The notes: generated from the sequence alone by a model not told the origin. A DNA stretch of 64,000 nucleotides from Rhynchopus sp. YZ270_cl-10 (GCA_964035575.1 OZ037869.1:248001-312000), one strand, 5' to 3'; counted from the first letter of the stretch, positions 1-11,723 are shown. Translations and numbers: made by a program.

Positions 1-75
1 AAAAAGCAACGTCGCTATGAACGCTTGGCTGCCACAAGCCAGTTATCCCTGTGGTAATTTTTCTGTCACCTCCGG
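1..75 (-). rRNA. Large-subunit (28S) rRNA fragment, domain V
   Basis: The reverse complement reads the near-invariant eukaryotic LSU rRNA stretch in the peptidyl-transferase region, including the words ACCACAGGGATAACTGGC and GCGTTCATAGCGACG. Similarity fades after about base 75. From base 90 on the DNA is the 3' flank of a duplicated protein gene. The fragment runs off the left edge, so it could be the inner end of a longer rDNA piece or an isolated fragment. It cannot be a normal internal part of an rDNA unit, because the rRNA sequence that should precede it (to the right on this strand) is missing. Confidence 0.9.
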
Positions 76-1134
76 CTTCATCCCTTGAAGCGTGTGTTTC
101 CCCCTCTATACAGCCCGACAAAACCTGAACAGCAAAAAAAAACAAAAAAACGCAATCGAACGAAAACAGAAATAAAACAAACAAACAAACAGCAACAAAT
201 CTGGTGGTGGGTGGGGGAAAAGGGGAGACGGTGTCAGCATTTTCAGGCATCTGATTTCAATTAAAAAAAAACAATCCAGGGGCAGAAAAGGGATGCAATA
301 AGAACCCCTCTTCTACTGATCTTGTTATGTTTTTCCCTGCCATCTTGGTTGTACTGCTGACAACCCGCAACCCACACCCGAGAAAACAAAAACTGGTAAG
401 ATGAGTCGTGATTGGTCATCCTTGAAAACATTGAAAGATGGGCACAACCTCGAAAAGACGCACCGAAATCCTTCAAAAAACACACAAAGAAAACTTGAAA
501 GAATGAAGTGCACCTTGCCGTGAAGCCATGCACACCCATCTTTTCAAGTACAACAAAACAAAGCCAAAAAGAAGTGGACCTAAAAAAACTTACATAAAAA
601 CCAAACAGAAAAACCCAGAAACGGGTACATACTAACGGTAAAGCAACAAAGGGGTGTGTGTCGAACCGAGACCCTCTGTGAACCAGGAAATATACCGACA
701 CCTCTTTTGAGGAACAGCACGAGAACCTGTGAAGGGCAACTTCAGTTGGAAACAAACACAAGAAGGATTGTGACATAGAATACAGGCAAAAACCACCCCA
801 CTAAAACACATCGCACAGCAGAACTTTTTAAAATTTTTTTTTTCTTATTCTTTTATTGTTTTTCATTCACATATAGAACCGTAACGTACAGCGCCAAATT
901 GGGAAGTTTTTTGAAGTTTCAAATTTTTTTTTTTTTTTGGAAAACTCGGCAACACGCTGGGGAAGGGCAGAATTACTTCCCCTGTTACACTATCACAACC
1001 TGGGAGCATGCTTGCTTGGGCCGAGGCTGTGTTTCCTCCCTCTCTACGACCCTTTGAGGAATTGAATACCACTTGCCTTTGAGGTCTCTCCCTTCACGAA
1101 AGTACTATCAATTATTTCATATACTATCTATTCT

Positions 1135-1251
1135 CCACCTGATTTTTACCCCGCGTATAGGCGCGTAAAGGCCCGTATTGGCCAAACCCCACCCATTTTT
1201 CCCAGCCTTTACGCGCTATGCGCGCCTATACGCGAGATAAAAATCAGGTGG
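1135..1251. mobile_element. MITE-like element, family 1, copy 1
   Basis: A 117-bp element begins CCACCTGATTTTT and ends with the reverse complement. Its terminal inverted repeats run about 30 bp, through GCGTATAGGCGCG. A direct 5-bp duplication, ATTCT, flanks it on both sides. A second copy in the opposite arrangement lies at 56341-56477 with a different 5-bp duplication. It has no coding capacity. The superfamily cannot be assigned from ends and a 5-bp duplication alone. Confidence 0.85.
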
Positions 1252-2107
1252 ATTCTACTGAATAGAAGGTATAAGAGGGTCTAAACGTACCCTGTTATGC
1301 TACATACTATTTACAAAATCGATATTCGAAAGGCACTTTCCACCCCAGGCTAAAGAAGTGGCCAATCTGACTCACACCTCCAGTAAAGAGAGGTAAATCA
1401 AATCGGGGTGTCTTTAACCCAAACACAAAAGGGGATGAAAGACACCTCGTGAGCTCAAAGAAAGAAGAGAAAGAAAGAGAACCTGAAAGAAGACGAAACG
1501 TGTAGGGTCTCAATGAGACACATATCTGTATTCAGGATGCGGCAATGTGCAGTATTTACTTGTCTTATTTTTTTTTTGAAAATACTATCGCGCTCAATCT
1601 CTGAAGAGAAAAAAAAATATACGGAAAACAGTAACAAAACAGTTCGAACCTTACAGTAATTTGTGTCGGTCGGTAATTCATTTTGGGGGAAACATAACAT
1701 AACTACTACCTTTCGTTTGCGAACTTTATTTTTTGGAGAAAACGGGGATTATTTTTTCCGTTGGAAATTGCGCCTTTTATTTTGAAAAAAAGACGTTCTC
1801 CTCTTTTTTTGCCCATTTCTTGGGTTTGGGTGATGAGGAGGGGGGTTTGATGTGCATAGATACTACCCACCCCCACTAAGAAAAAACTGATACAAACATG
1901 GCTTTGACTGACAAAAGAAACAAAAAAGTAACAAAGACGCCTTTTTTTGAAAGACGAATGTTTAAAAAAACACGGGTGAAGAGGCTTTTTTCGAACAGGG
2001 CTGGCTTGATTTTTTTTTTTTTAGATTTGTTTTTTTAAAATTTTTTAGATTGTTTTCAAAGGTTTATTTTGCTGTTTTCTTGTTTTGCTGTTAAAGGATT
2101 CGTTTTC

Positions 2108-3134
2108 TCACCGCGACTGGTCGTGCTGCGAAATCTGCTGCTGCTCTCCGTGCCATCTGGCTTCGTTGTGGTGCTGGCCACCTGCCTCCCCGCTGTTTCC
2201 TCCCTGGGGAGGGAACTGCTGGGAGGGTCCACCGTTGCCACCTGCGGACCCGGACTGCCCGTTGCCGCCTGCGTCAGTGGCGTAGTAGAACTGCTGCTGG
2301 CCCGGCGCCTGCTGCCCGTTCGGGAGGCTGATGAGCTGCACAACCTGCATGCCGCCGCCTGCTCCGCCCGCTGATGTAAGATATGGATAAGAGGTCGCAT
2401 TCAACAAACAGGTTCAGTAAACATACCAAGCATCGAAGGCATCATAGGCGGGTTTGTCGGGCGTGGTGCGCCACGTGCGTACGTGCCTCCGGGGCCGGTC
2501 ACCCTCTGTGCACGGATCCTGCCGGGTGCCATCTGTGTGGTGTTTTTGGGTAGGTGTTGGTTATTGTGCATACCTGGACCGACTCGTACTCAACCTCGGA
2601 GCCCTCCATGAGTGATTTGAAGCCTTGTGCGTGGATAATGCTGTGGTGCACGAAGACATCGTCACCACCCTCGACAGGCTGGATGAAGCCGTAACCCTTC
2701 TCAAGGTTCCAGCGCTTCACAACACCACGCTGCACACGCTTCTGCTCGGGTGCGCCGAGGCCTCCAAGGGCCTGGGCGAGGGCACCTTGGGAGCCACCGG
2801 ACTGCTCGCCACCCTGGTTGGACATCATGACAACGTACTGTCCCTGCCCCTGGTGCTGGGGGGCGCCAGCAAGCACAAACTGCTGCTGTCCGCCTCCACC
2901 ACCCTGCTGCACATACTGCACCTGCTGCCCACCCGAGCCCTGTGCCACGAAGGGCTGGCTCGCATACTCACCCTGTCCCTGTGAAGGTCCCGCACCCTGT
3001 CCCTGCTGCTGGCCCTGGCCCTGTCCCTGTCCCTGTCCCTGACCTTGGCCTTGGCCTTGGCCTTGGCCTTGGCCTTGGCCTTGTCCCGCTTGCCCACCTT
3101 GGCCCTGTCCTCCCATGCTGCTCATATTGCTCAT
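2108..3134 (-). CDS. Cold-shock-domain RNA-binding protein, copy A (3 exons)
   Basis: Exons 3134-2574, 2505-2427 and 2370-2108 join in frame to 300 residues; both introns (68 and 56 nt) start GTATG and end AG. The N-terminus (about residues 8-60) is a long Gly-Gln repeat, followed by Gln/Gly-rich sequence. The cold-shock domain near residues 135-205 carries both nucleic-acid-binding motifs: KGYGFI (RNP1) and VFVHHS (RNP2). Exon 2 supplies the last strand of the domain and exon 3 a Gln/Gly-rich tail. Cold-shock-domain proteins bind single-stranded RNA and act in mRNA stability and translation; in kinetoplastids relatives act on mitochondrial RNA. No presequence is evident here. It has a tandem paralogue at 5993-6988 that differs mainly by repeat length. 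The start is the first ATG, before MSNMSSMGG. Confidence 0.9.
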
Positions 3135-3161
3135 GCACTCAAATCACCTGTAGGTTGAATC

Positions 3162-4007
3162 TTATGCGAATTGGTTGAAAAACGTCGCTTTGAAGTGAAA
3201 ATAAAGGTGGGTGGGGTGATCTTCGTTTTGTTTCGGACTCAGGCTTCTTCCTAAATAGTTTTCCCGTTTTTTTTTTAAAGTTATATTATTCATGAACAAT
3301 TACCCGAAGAGGAAAGGATACCCGACCCCGTCACATTTTTTAGAGTGTGTTGCGTTTTTTTAAACCCTTTCCCCCTTTCTCTCTAAATCACGTAATTTTT
3401 TTATAACGTTTTACTTATTGAAAAATTGCTGGGTATTCATGGTATTGCCACTCCTGCTTTTTTATTGTAACTTTTAGAGCACACACGCACACCCCTCGAA
3501 AACTTGGGAACGCTGGGTAGGAGAAACGTTCCTTGCTATTTTTTGATGTCTATTTTTGTTTTTGTTTTTGTTTTAATTTTGTAACAACACCCTCAGTATT
3601 TAAAAAAAAACAGATTTTGTGTAAAGCCATAGTCACCCATTTCAAGCTCTCTCCCCCTCCTCTTCCTTCCACAAGAAGGGCTCCATTCATTTTGTGTTAT
3701 TCTCTTCGAAGAGTTTTGTTTTTAATCGTAACAAAAAGAAGACCGCGAAAACGTGAACACGTAGCACGTTGTATTTAGTTTAAAAAAGCGTAAGGGGACG
3801 GGTGGGGCAAAAAAAATGAAAAAAAAGGCATCTTTCAAATTAAAAAAAATATCAATCAAACACAATACGTATCAATTAGTCCTTCTGGTGATGGGGTTTT
3901 GCCCCTCATTTTTTTTCCCTTGATTTTAAAAGCGCGTCAAAAACAGGAAGGTTTTTTTTTTAAATTATTTTTGAGGTAGATATCTCGCGTCGCAGCGCAT
4001 GCTCTCT
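3162..4007. other. Spacer between the duplicated units; no gene seen
   Basis: A/T-rich DNA with many T runs and no convincing reading frame. It lies upstream of the copy-A gene and is not shared with copy B. It may hold the splice acceptor for copy A, but I could not place one with confidence. Confidence 0.5.
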
Positions 4008-4576
4008 GCGTGTGTTTCCCCCTCTATACAGCCCGACAAAACCTGAACAGCAAAAAAAATAAAAAAAAACGCAATCGAACGAAAACAGAAATAAAACACG
4101 GAACTTTGCAAACAAACAGCAACAAATCTGGTGGGTGGGGGAAAAGGGGAGACGGTGTCAGCATTTTCAGGCATCTGATTTCAATTTAAAAAAACAATAC
4201 AGGGGCAGAAAAGGGATGCAATAAGAACCCCTCTTCTACTGATCTTGGTATGTTTTCCCCCTGCCATCTTGGTTGTACTGCTGACAACCCGCAACCCACA
4301 CCCGAGAAAACAAAAACTGGTAAGATGAGTCGTGATTGGTCATCCTTGAAAACATTGAAAGATGGGCACAACCTCGAAAAGGCGCACCGAAATCCTTCAA
4401 AAAACACACAAAGAAAACTTGAAAGAGTGACGTACACCTTGCCGTGAAGCCATGCACACCCATCTTTTCAAGTACAACAAAACAAAGCCAAAAAGAAGTG
4501 GACCTAAAAAAACTTACATAAAAACCAAACAGAAAAACCCAGAAACGGGTACATACTAACGGTAAAGCAACAAAGG

Positions 4577-4704
4577 TGGGGTTTGTCATGAAAAGGAAGA
4601 AGACTGTATCAGATGACCAAAACGCCTCTTGCGCTTCGTCTCCGGGATCATCGTTATTCTATCATACACTTGTATTGTACTTTTTATCATAAAATCAAAA
4701 TGGG
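4577..4704. repeat. Copy-B-specific insertion of about 128 bp
   Basis: Alignment of the duplicated flanks shows this stretch only in copy B; in copy A the bases at about 651 close up directly. It contains a word (GCCTCTTGCGCTTCG) reminiscent of the dispersed hairpin repeats elsewhere in the window. I could not delimit a clear target duplication. Confidence 0.5.
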
Positions 4705-5992
4705 TTGTGTGTGTCGAACCAAAACCCTCTGTGAACCAGGAACCATACCGACACCTCCTTCGAGGAACAGCACGAAAACCTGTGAAGAGCGACTTCAATT
4801 GGAAACAAACACGCTCTGAAAGGGAAAAAAAATGGGGGGAAAAAAAAAAAACGCCACCTTGTGGGGGCGGACGTTTCACAAGAAGGATTGTGACATAGAA
4901 TACACAAAACCACCCCCATTATGGTGACACAACTGGTATTTTTTTTTTGGGTCGGGATTAGTTCAGACACGGATGAGCTTCACTATACCCTTTTTTTTTT
5001 TCATTCACATATAGAACCGTAACGTACAGCGCCAAATTGGGAAGTCTTTTTTATTTTTTGGAAAACTCGGCAAAGCGCTTGGGGAAGGGCAGAATTAATT
5101 CCTGTGCTTCTCTACAATTCAGAAGATACTGGAGAAGGGAGACCTCAAAGCTGTAGTGTACTTCTCAGGGTCGTTCCCCCACCTTCTTCTACAGGATGGT
5201 TTCCTCTCCCCCCTCCGCTTTGCTCTGTTGACCATTTACGACCCAGTAAAGAGAGGTAAATCAAATCGGGGTGTCTTTAACCCAAACACAAAAGGGGATG
5301 AAAGACACCTCGTGAGCTCAAAGAAAGAAGAGAAAGAAAGAGAACCTGAAAGAAGACGAAACGTGTAGGGTCTCAATGATACACATATCTGTATTCAGGA
5401 TGCGGCAATGTGCAGTATTTACTTGTCTTATTTTTTTGAAAATACTATCGCGCTCAATCTCTGAAGGGGGAAAAAAATAAAAACGGAAAACAGTAACAAA
5501 ACAGTTCGAACCTTACAGTAATTTGTGTCGGTCGGTAATTGATTTTTGGGGGGAACATAGTATTTAACATAACATAACTACTACCTTTCGTTTGCGAACT
5601 TTATTTTTTGGAGAAAACGGGGATTATTTTTTCCGTTGGAAATTGCGCCTTTATTTTGAAAAAAAAAAAACGTTCTCCTCTTTTTTGCCCATCTGGGTTT
5701 GGGTGATGAGGAGGGGGGGTTTGATGTGCATAGATACTACCCACCCCCACTAAGAAAAAACTGATACAAACATGGCTTTGACTGACAAAAGAAACAAAAA
5801 AGTAACAAAGACGCCTTTTTTTGAAAGACGAATGTTTAAAAAAACACGGGTGAAGAGGCTTTTTTCGAACAGGGCTGGCTTGATTTTTTTTTTTTTAGAT
5901 TTGTTTTTTATAAGGTTTATTTTTATGAACCGTCAAAATGTGTGAAAAATTTACAGAGAGAAAGTTATTTTCACAATCTCTTCTTCGTTTTC

Positions 5993-6988
5993 TCACCGCG
6001 ACTGGTCGTGCTGCGAAATCTGCTGCTGCTCTCCGTGCCATCTGGCTTCGTTGTGGTGCTGGCCACCTGCCTCCCCGCTGTTTCCTCCCTGGGGAGGGAA
6101 CTGCTGGGAGGGTCCACCGTTGCCACCTGCGGACCCGGACTGCCCGTTGCCGCCTGCGTCAGTGGCGTAGTAGAACTGCTGCTGGCCCGGCGCCTGCTGC
6201 CCGTTCGGGAGGCTGATGAGCTGAACAACCTGCATGCCTGCTCCACCCGCCGCTGTAAGATATAAGAGGTGGCATTCAACAAACAGATTGAGTAAACATA
6301 CCAAGCATCGGCGGGTTCGGCGGGCGTGGTGCGCCACGTGCGTACGTGCCTCCGGGGCCGGTCACCCTCTGTGCACGGATCCTGCCGGGTGCCATCTGTG
6401 TGGTGTTTTTGGGAGGGGGGTTTAGTCCAGACAATATTTAATATTTTTGATGCATACCTGGACCGACTCGTACTCAACTTCAACACCCTCCATGAGCGAT
6501 TTGAAGCCTTGTGCGTGGATGACACTGTGGTGCACGAAGACATCGTCACCACCCTCGACAGGCTGGATGAAGCCGTAACCCTTCTCAAGGTTCCAGCGCT
6601 TCACAACACCACGCTGCACACGCTTCTGCTCGGGTGCGCCGAGGCCTCCAAGGGCCTGGGCGAGGGCACCTTGGGAGCCACCGGACTGCTCGCCACCCTG
6701 GTTGGACATCATGACAACGTACTGTCCCTGCCCCTGGTGCTGGGGGGCACCAGCAAGCACAAACTGCTGCTGTCCACCTCCACCACCCTGCTGCACATAC
6801 TGCACCTGCTGCCCACCCGAGCCCTGTGCCACGAAGGGCTGGCTCGCATACTCACCCTGTCCCTGTGAAGGTCCCGCACCCTGTCCCTGCTGCTGGCCCT
6901 GGCCCTGTCCCTGTCCCTGACCCTGGCCTTGGCCTTGTCCCGCTTGCCCACCTTGGCCCTGTCCTCCCATGCTGCTCATATTGCTCAT
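5993..6988 (-). CDS. Cold-shock-domain RNA-binding protein, copy B (3 exons)
   Basis: Exons 6988-6458, 6368-6302 and 6252-5993 give 285 residues; introns of 89 and 49 nt have GTATG donors and ACAG acceptors. It has the same layout as copy A: Gly-Gln repeat, cold-shock domain with KGYGFI and VFVHHS, and a Gln/Gly-rich tail. Against copy A it has 10 fewer residues in the Gly-Gln repeat, 4 fewer in exon 2 and 1 fewer in exon 3, with only scattered substitutions. All length differences are multiples of three, so both copies appear to be maintained as proteins. Intron 1 has diverged in length more than the exons. Role as for copy A: single-stranded RNA binding, inferred from the domain. Confidence 0.9.
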
Positions 6989-7117
6989 GCACTCAAATCA
7001 CCTGTAGGTTGAATCAGTTCTGTGGTGCATTCCTAAGGATGTTGTGCAAGAAAATGCGGGGTGTTTTCTATATTTTTGGAAAAGGGGCGAAGTGCCCTTT
7101 GTCAGTTTCCGTCCCCA

Positions 7118-7147
7118 TCCCACCCCACCCCACCCCACCCCACCCCA
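7118..7147. repeat. (CCCCA)n microsatellite
   Basis: About six tandem CCCCA units lie between the LSM8 stop codon and the copy-B cold-shock gene. This spacer holds nothing else recognisable. Confidence 0.9.
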
Positions 7148-7187
7148 ACGCCTTTCCCCAACATAGAGAGGCCTTGTAAGCGTTCTA

Positions 7188-7661
7188 TCATGTCATGACA
7201 GGGTTAATCGGGTTTGCTCGTATTTCTGCAAGGTTTTGCGCCTGGTCGAGTTCTTCATCGAGAAGGCCTACCACGGAGATGTCGTCGCCTCTGAGCATGT
7301 ACAGCCCTAAGGGGTCCTGTGGTGCGGTGTGGTGGATGCCTTGTGAGGGTGATTCTTGCGCAGAACATAGCCCACTTGGTGCGATGTGGTGTGGGGTCTC
7401 TTTAGGATAAATATATGGAGATATTTTTGGTTCACACCTATTTATCCAGAGGCCCCACACCAGAGCACCTTTATGGAGAAGGGAGGGGGAGTGTCATACC
7501 TCGAGCACGGGTTTGTCCTGGGAATACACACGCTCCCTCGTGTCTTCAAGAATGACGTTGACAAGTTGGTCGAAACCCTTGAGCTTCCCCAAGAGATGGC
7601 GTCCGTCGTTCGTGATGATGGACACTGTTTTGTCAACAAACTCCTCCAAAGACCCTGACAT
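7188..7661 (-). CDS. LSM8: U6 snRNA-associated Sm-like protein LSm8 (2 exons)
   Basis: Exon 1 (7661-7500, 54 codons) and exon 2 (7316-7188) join in phase 0 to a 96-residue protein, the same length as human LSm8. The Sm1 motif is in exon 1 (TNDGRHLLGKLKGFDQ, ending in NVILED) and the Sm2 motif in exon 2 (GLYMLRGDDISVVG). The tail NLAEIRANPINPV matches the LSm8-specific C-terminus. LSm8 replaces LSm1 in the nuclear LSm2-8 ring, which binds the U6 snRNA 3' end and supports splicing. The intron (7499-7317, 183 nt) has donor GTATGACAC and acceptor CACAG, and carries a repeat also found in an intron of the gene at 47936-48958. A pyrimidine tract ending CACAG lies about 40 nt upstream of the ATG. 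Confidence 0.96.
7332..7373 (-). repeat. Intronic repeat, LSM8 copy
   Basis: On the gene strand this begins GGGCTATGTTCTGCGCAAG and runs about 42 nt to a point exactly 15 nt before the 3' splice site. The same sequence, at the same distance, occurs in the last intron of the gene at 47936-48958. Confidence 0.8.
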
Positions 7662-7701
7662 CTCTTCGTGTAAAAGGTAGACCTTTAAAAGGAACACAAG
7701 C

Positions 7702-7775
7702 CTGTGCAAATGATGGTTTCTTGCCGGGGGGAAGGTATGAAAAAGGGGGGGGGGGAGAAACAAAAAGACGGGAAG
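7702..7775 (-). promoter_or_regulatory. Pyrimidine tract and candidate splice acceptor upstream of LSM8
   Basis: On the minus strand a C/T-rich run is followed by TTTGCACAG at 7702-7703 and then the LSM8 leader. No matching donor is evident, so this may be a trans-splice site or the end of a 5'-UTR intron. Confidence 0.4.
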
Positions 7776-8451
7776 ATGAGTTGTAATATGTTTGCCATTA
7801 TCGAAGCCACGCATGTTGCTTTCCCATGTGTTAACACAGGAAAGTTCCGTCTTAAAAACATCAACAAAACAAATAGAACTGAGTTTTTCTTCTTTGAAGC
7901 AAATCACGACTATCTGTTAAGACCTCTCGCACATCAGGCTCCGTGTAAACACCTGGTTAAGCCAAAAGAAACTTTGTTCTGTGTGCTCTTTTTGAGACCC
8001 AGTACAAAAAAAAATTTGTTCTTCCCAAAAAAGTGTGACAAAAGAAGAAAAACCGTTTGCCTGAAGTACAGAAATGAGGTGAGTGGGGTGTTTAGAATAA
8101 GTACAAGAAATAAACTCCCGCTTCCATTCATCAGCCGGATTATTGCAAAAGAGGGTAATTGGGCGGTACAATGTAATATTTTGAAATACCACACGCACAC
8201 ACTCGTCCTGGGATGGACGTTAAATAACATCCACGCGCACTGATTTTCCGAAAATTGGAATCTCAGACAAAACGTCGTCCTACCGCCATTAACAGGCTTG
8301 AATATAACTGACAGAGGGGGGGGGGCGTAGTTTGTGGCCAAACTTTGTACGGCCTTGATTTGATGAGCACGAATTTCCTCGGGAAATTGCTACCAACACA
8401 CACACTCTCTCCCTCTGTCCCGATTTTGAACACCCTCCCAATCTGTCTGCC
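7776..8451. other. Spacer between LSM8 and the cyclase gene; no gene seen
   Basis: Reading frames here are short, lack domain signatures and have no coding-like composition. No repeat of the window's families was recognised. Confidence 0.5.
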
Positions 8452-11400
8452 TCAAAACGCCTGCCGTGGAAACGAAAAGACACTGCTATGCCGTGGGGTC
8501 AGGAGGAAGTCCAGCTTCGACACCGTCAAAATGCTGTTGGTGCTGGTGTTGCTTGGAAGCAGAGGTTTTGCCCTCTTTTCCGGGGACCCATTCTGGTCTC
8601 TGCTGTGCTGCTGTGCGAGGTGCACGCCCACCACCGCACCCACCTCCTTCAAGAGCCCCACATCCTCCAACGAGAACGCAGACGCCCCGTACATTATCTC
8701 CTCTGATGGGGTACATGCGTTTTTATTGACCACTTGGACGACCCCTATTACGTCTGCGTCGAAGAGGAGGGGGATGATGATGGAGGCTGTCACCTTGCTG
8801 AGACCCCAGGAGTTGTCGTATTCACGGAGGAAGTGTTCTGTGTCTTCGAAGACTTCGCCTTCGCCTTCGCCTTCGCCTTGGGTGATGTAGTGGGGGAGGT
8901 TGCCGGAGAGCACTTCGCCGACGACACCGCAGGCGCCGCCTTGGCAGTAGGGGAGGTCGCGGTAGACACCTTTGTCACGTACATGGAGTGTGGCGCCACT
9001 GTGAACAAGGATGCGGCAGGCCTCGCAGCGGAGGATGACAGGAATCTCCTTCTGGAAGAGGTCCACCATCTCGGATGCGTTGCGCATGCCGCTAGTGAGG
9101 ACACTGCAGCGTAGCATGAGGCGCATCTCGTCCTGGTGCCGCTCGTGTTGCTCAAACAGCACCGCATTCCGCACGCACAACGCAATGAACGACGCAAACG
9201 CCTCCAAAAACTCCTCATCCTCCTCAAGAAACCCGCCACTCCCACCCTGCTTCTCTGCCCCGCTCGCGTCGACCTCGGAGGCCCCCTGTTTGTTCACAAC
9301 CAGTAAAACGCCGAGAACGCTTTTTGTTCCAGGGTCGATGATGGGGACGCCGAGGGCTGTGGTGGTGGTGGGGGTGGTGGTGGTGGGGTGTTGGCATACC
9401 ATCGCGAGTGACATATCCAGTGCGTTCGTCGGTAGAGGAGTCGAAGAAAGGGCATTCGCGGGTTTCCTTGACATTCAGCTTGGTGCCCGTGTCAGCGATC
9501 GTGCCTACAATGCCAATGCCGACAGAGACTGTGATGGTTTCCTTGACGCCAAGAGAGCTTGTGGAGAGGGAGCGGAGGAATTTGTTGTGTGGGCACATAA
9601 GGAAGAGCGAGACGCGGTCGCAGTCGACAATGAGCTTCGCGCCTGCGGTCACGGACTCGAGGATGGTGGCAACGTTTTGCGTGGCGTGCAGGTTGAGCTC
9701 GCGCGAGACATCGAAGAGGACCTGTTGTCGCTTCTCGTTGGCGCAAAGCTTCTCGTACATAAGCGAGTGCTCCAGCTTCGACCCAATGACACGCCCCACA
9801 AGGGAAATGAGGAACTCGTCCTGCACAGTGAACGTGCCGTTCTTCTTATTGACTGCCTGAATGACGGCCACAGCATGCTGTGCCTCGCCCTTCCCACTCA
9901 GTACGGGAAAGGAGAGCAACGTGCGTGTCTTGAACCCTGTGCTCTGGTCAACAGACCGGTTGAAACGTGGGTCGTTGTACGCATCCACAATGTTGGTGAT
10001 CTCCTGCGACACGGCGGAGTGCCCAGCAATGCCCGACGTGCTGCTCATGCGTATCTTCTGCCCCCGGTACACAGGGTGGTACGACCAGAGCGTGTCGTTC
10101 ACTGAGTCCGCCATGAACAGCGTCGCACGCTCGCAGGTCAGCAGTTGGCATACCGTATCCACCACGACTGTCATGAACTTGGGGAGCTCAAACTCATCCG
10201 AGAGGGACGTGACCGCATGGAGCACGTGGCGCAGGTCGGTTTGGTAGTTCTCTACGCTCTGGATCATGGCAAGCTGCGTCAGCATGTGCGACGTGGAGCC
10301 TTCGCTCCACCGTACCGGCTCCGATGACACCACTTGTGGGACTACAGTCGGCGCTACGTCCACCACCCGCTTGAGAATGAATGTGTCCATCTTCCCGTGT
10401 CCTTTCACAAAAACGTTCTGAGTCGTAAACTCAAACTCGTCCTGGACGCGCTCTCGTGTGGACTCCGCGCAGTTGATCCTGTTGACCATCCCGCACGTCT
10501 CCATACGCGACGCCATGTTCACCGTGTCGCCCCAGAAGTCGTACACGGGCTTTATCTTCCCTATCACACCCGACACGGCAGGGCCTGTTGCGACACCTAC
10601 TCTGATGTTTACGTGCCCCTGTAGTGTTGTGGATAAAAAGACACGATAGACAATCATACATGACAGAATTTGGTTGTGCGGTCGCTTCCAAGGGCTGCGA
10701 GGACGTCGATGCACCACTGTGTTGGGTCATTTTTTGCATACAAACAAACAAATAGCAACATACCTTCAGGACTGACATTGCGTGCTCGATGTCGTCGTTG
10801 CCGTTGATCCCTGCGACACCCATGTATGCGTCGCCCATGGTCTTAATCTTGAAGACACCGTGCTGAAGGGCGAGCTCGTCGAAGATAGCGAAGAGTCTGT
10901 CGAGCACGGAGACCACCCGGGCAGGTGTCGCAGCACTGCTCCACCGCGTGAACCCGACGATGTCTGTAAAGCAGAATGTTGCGTCAGGGTGCCAGATCGA
11001 TATGTGGTCGCCAAGGTGTATCGCCTGGATGATCACTGGAGGCAGCAGCTGCCGCAGCAGCGCACGGTCCTGCGCGACCCCCTCCCGCACCTCCCCCTCT
11101 GCCCGCTGCATCACCACCAACAGAAGCAGAAACACCCCCGCCAACACCACCTGCAGCACAGGCACCAGGTACACCGGGTACGGATGCACCCCATACCCCC
11201 TGACCGCCTCCTTCCTCGTCTCCTCCAAGATCGCATGCAACTGCGCACCCGACAGCGTTACCGCAGACACATCGATGGGGGGCACTTCCTCATGCGACTG
11301 CATGCTGTGCAGGACACGGTCCACCAGACCCCAAACAGACACCAACACAGCAAGACCGGCAAGAACACTGAGAACCGGCACGATGTGTGCATACTGAAAT

Positions 11401-11723
11401 CGTTTATTCTTAGCGAAGGTGTCAGTGAGGACTTTGAGATCGGTGAGGAGGCTGCTGCTGGAGTTATCCCAGGAGGAATCACGGTCCTGTTCGCCCCATA
11501 CGGGGCGCTTGGGGATGGTGCCTGAATCGGACAGATGGTGGCCGGATGCCGCCAGGGGGTGGTTGTGCATCTCGTTGAAGCTCTTATATTTCCGTCGAGG
11601 TGAGTCAATATCATAAGGCGTCGGTGAACCACAAGATGCAAGTGACCCTTCGTCCTTTCTCATCTGCAACACATGATTGTCTGACCCACCTCTAAACACC
11701 GATGCTGTGCGCGAAGATGTCAT
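8452..11723 (-). CDS. Two-TM adenylate cyclase with three C-terminal GAF domains (3 exons)
   Basis: Exons 11723-10764, 10618-9400 and 9356-8452 give 1027 residues; introns are 145 and 43 nt. Order: Ser-rich N-terminus; TM helix about 114-136; short loop; TM helix about 184-205; class III cyclase domain about 225-405; GAF1 about 465-605; GAF2 about 625-800; GAF3 about 825-1000. Both metal-binding aspartates are present (Asp254 in FTDIVGFT, Asp298 in KTMGDAYM). Lys294 and Asp347 are the adenine-selecting pair, and Asn354 and Arg358 the transition-state pair, so a homodimer making cAMP at a membrane is expected. GAF1 and GAF2 carry the NKxnFx3DE signature of cyclic-nucleotide-binding GAFs; GAF3 has a weaker form. 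The GAF block follows the catalytic domain, unlike CyaB-type cyclases, in which it precedes it. Ligand identity is inference. Confidence 0.93.

Larger units (their letters stand above)
90..3161. repeat. Segmental tandem duplication, copy A
   Basis: This block and 4008-7015 are near-identical in long stretches: the whole cold-shock gene, its introns and about 2 kb of 3' flank. They are head to tail with about 0.85 kb between them. Copy A differs by a longer Gly-Gln repeat and by a small inverted-repeat element at 1135-1251. The 3' flank (90-2107) holds no gene that I can support, only A/T-rich sequence. Confidence 0.9.
4008..7015. repeat. Segmental tandem duplication, copy B
   Basis: This is the partner of 90-3161. 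Against copy A it has an insertion of about 128 bp at 4577-4704, a different stretch near 5100-5230, and many homopolymer-length differences. It lacks the MITE found in copy A. The left breakpoint of copy A coincides with LSU rRNA sequence, whereas the left breakpoint of copy B does not. Confidence 0.88.

Noticed and set aside
8734-10105. Long plus-strand frames opposite the cyclase gene
   Set aside because: They are antisense shadows; the minus-strand frame has complete catalytic motifs and GAF signatures.
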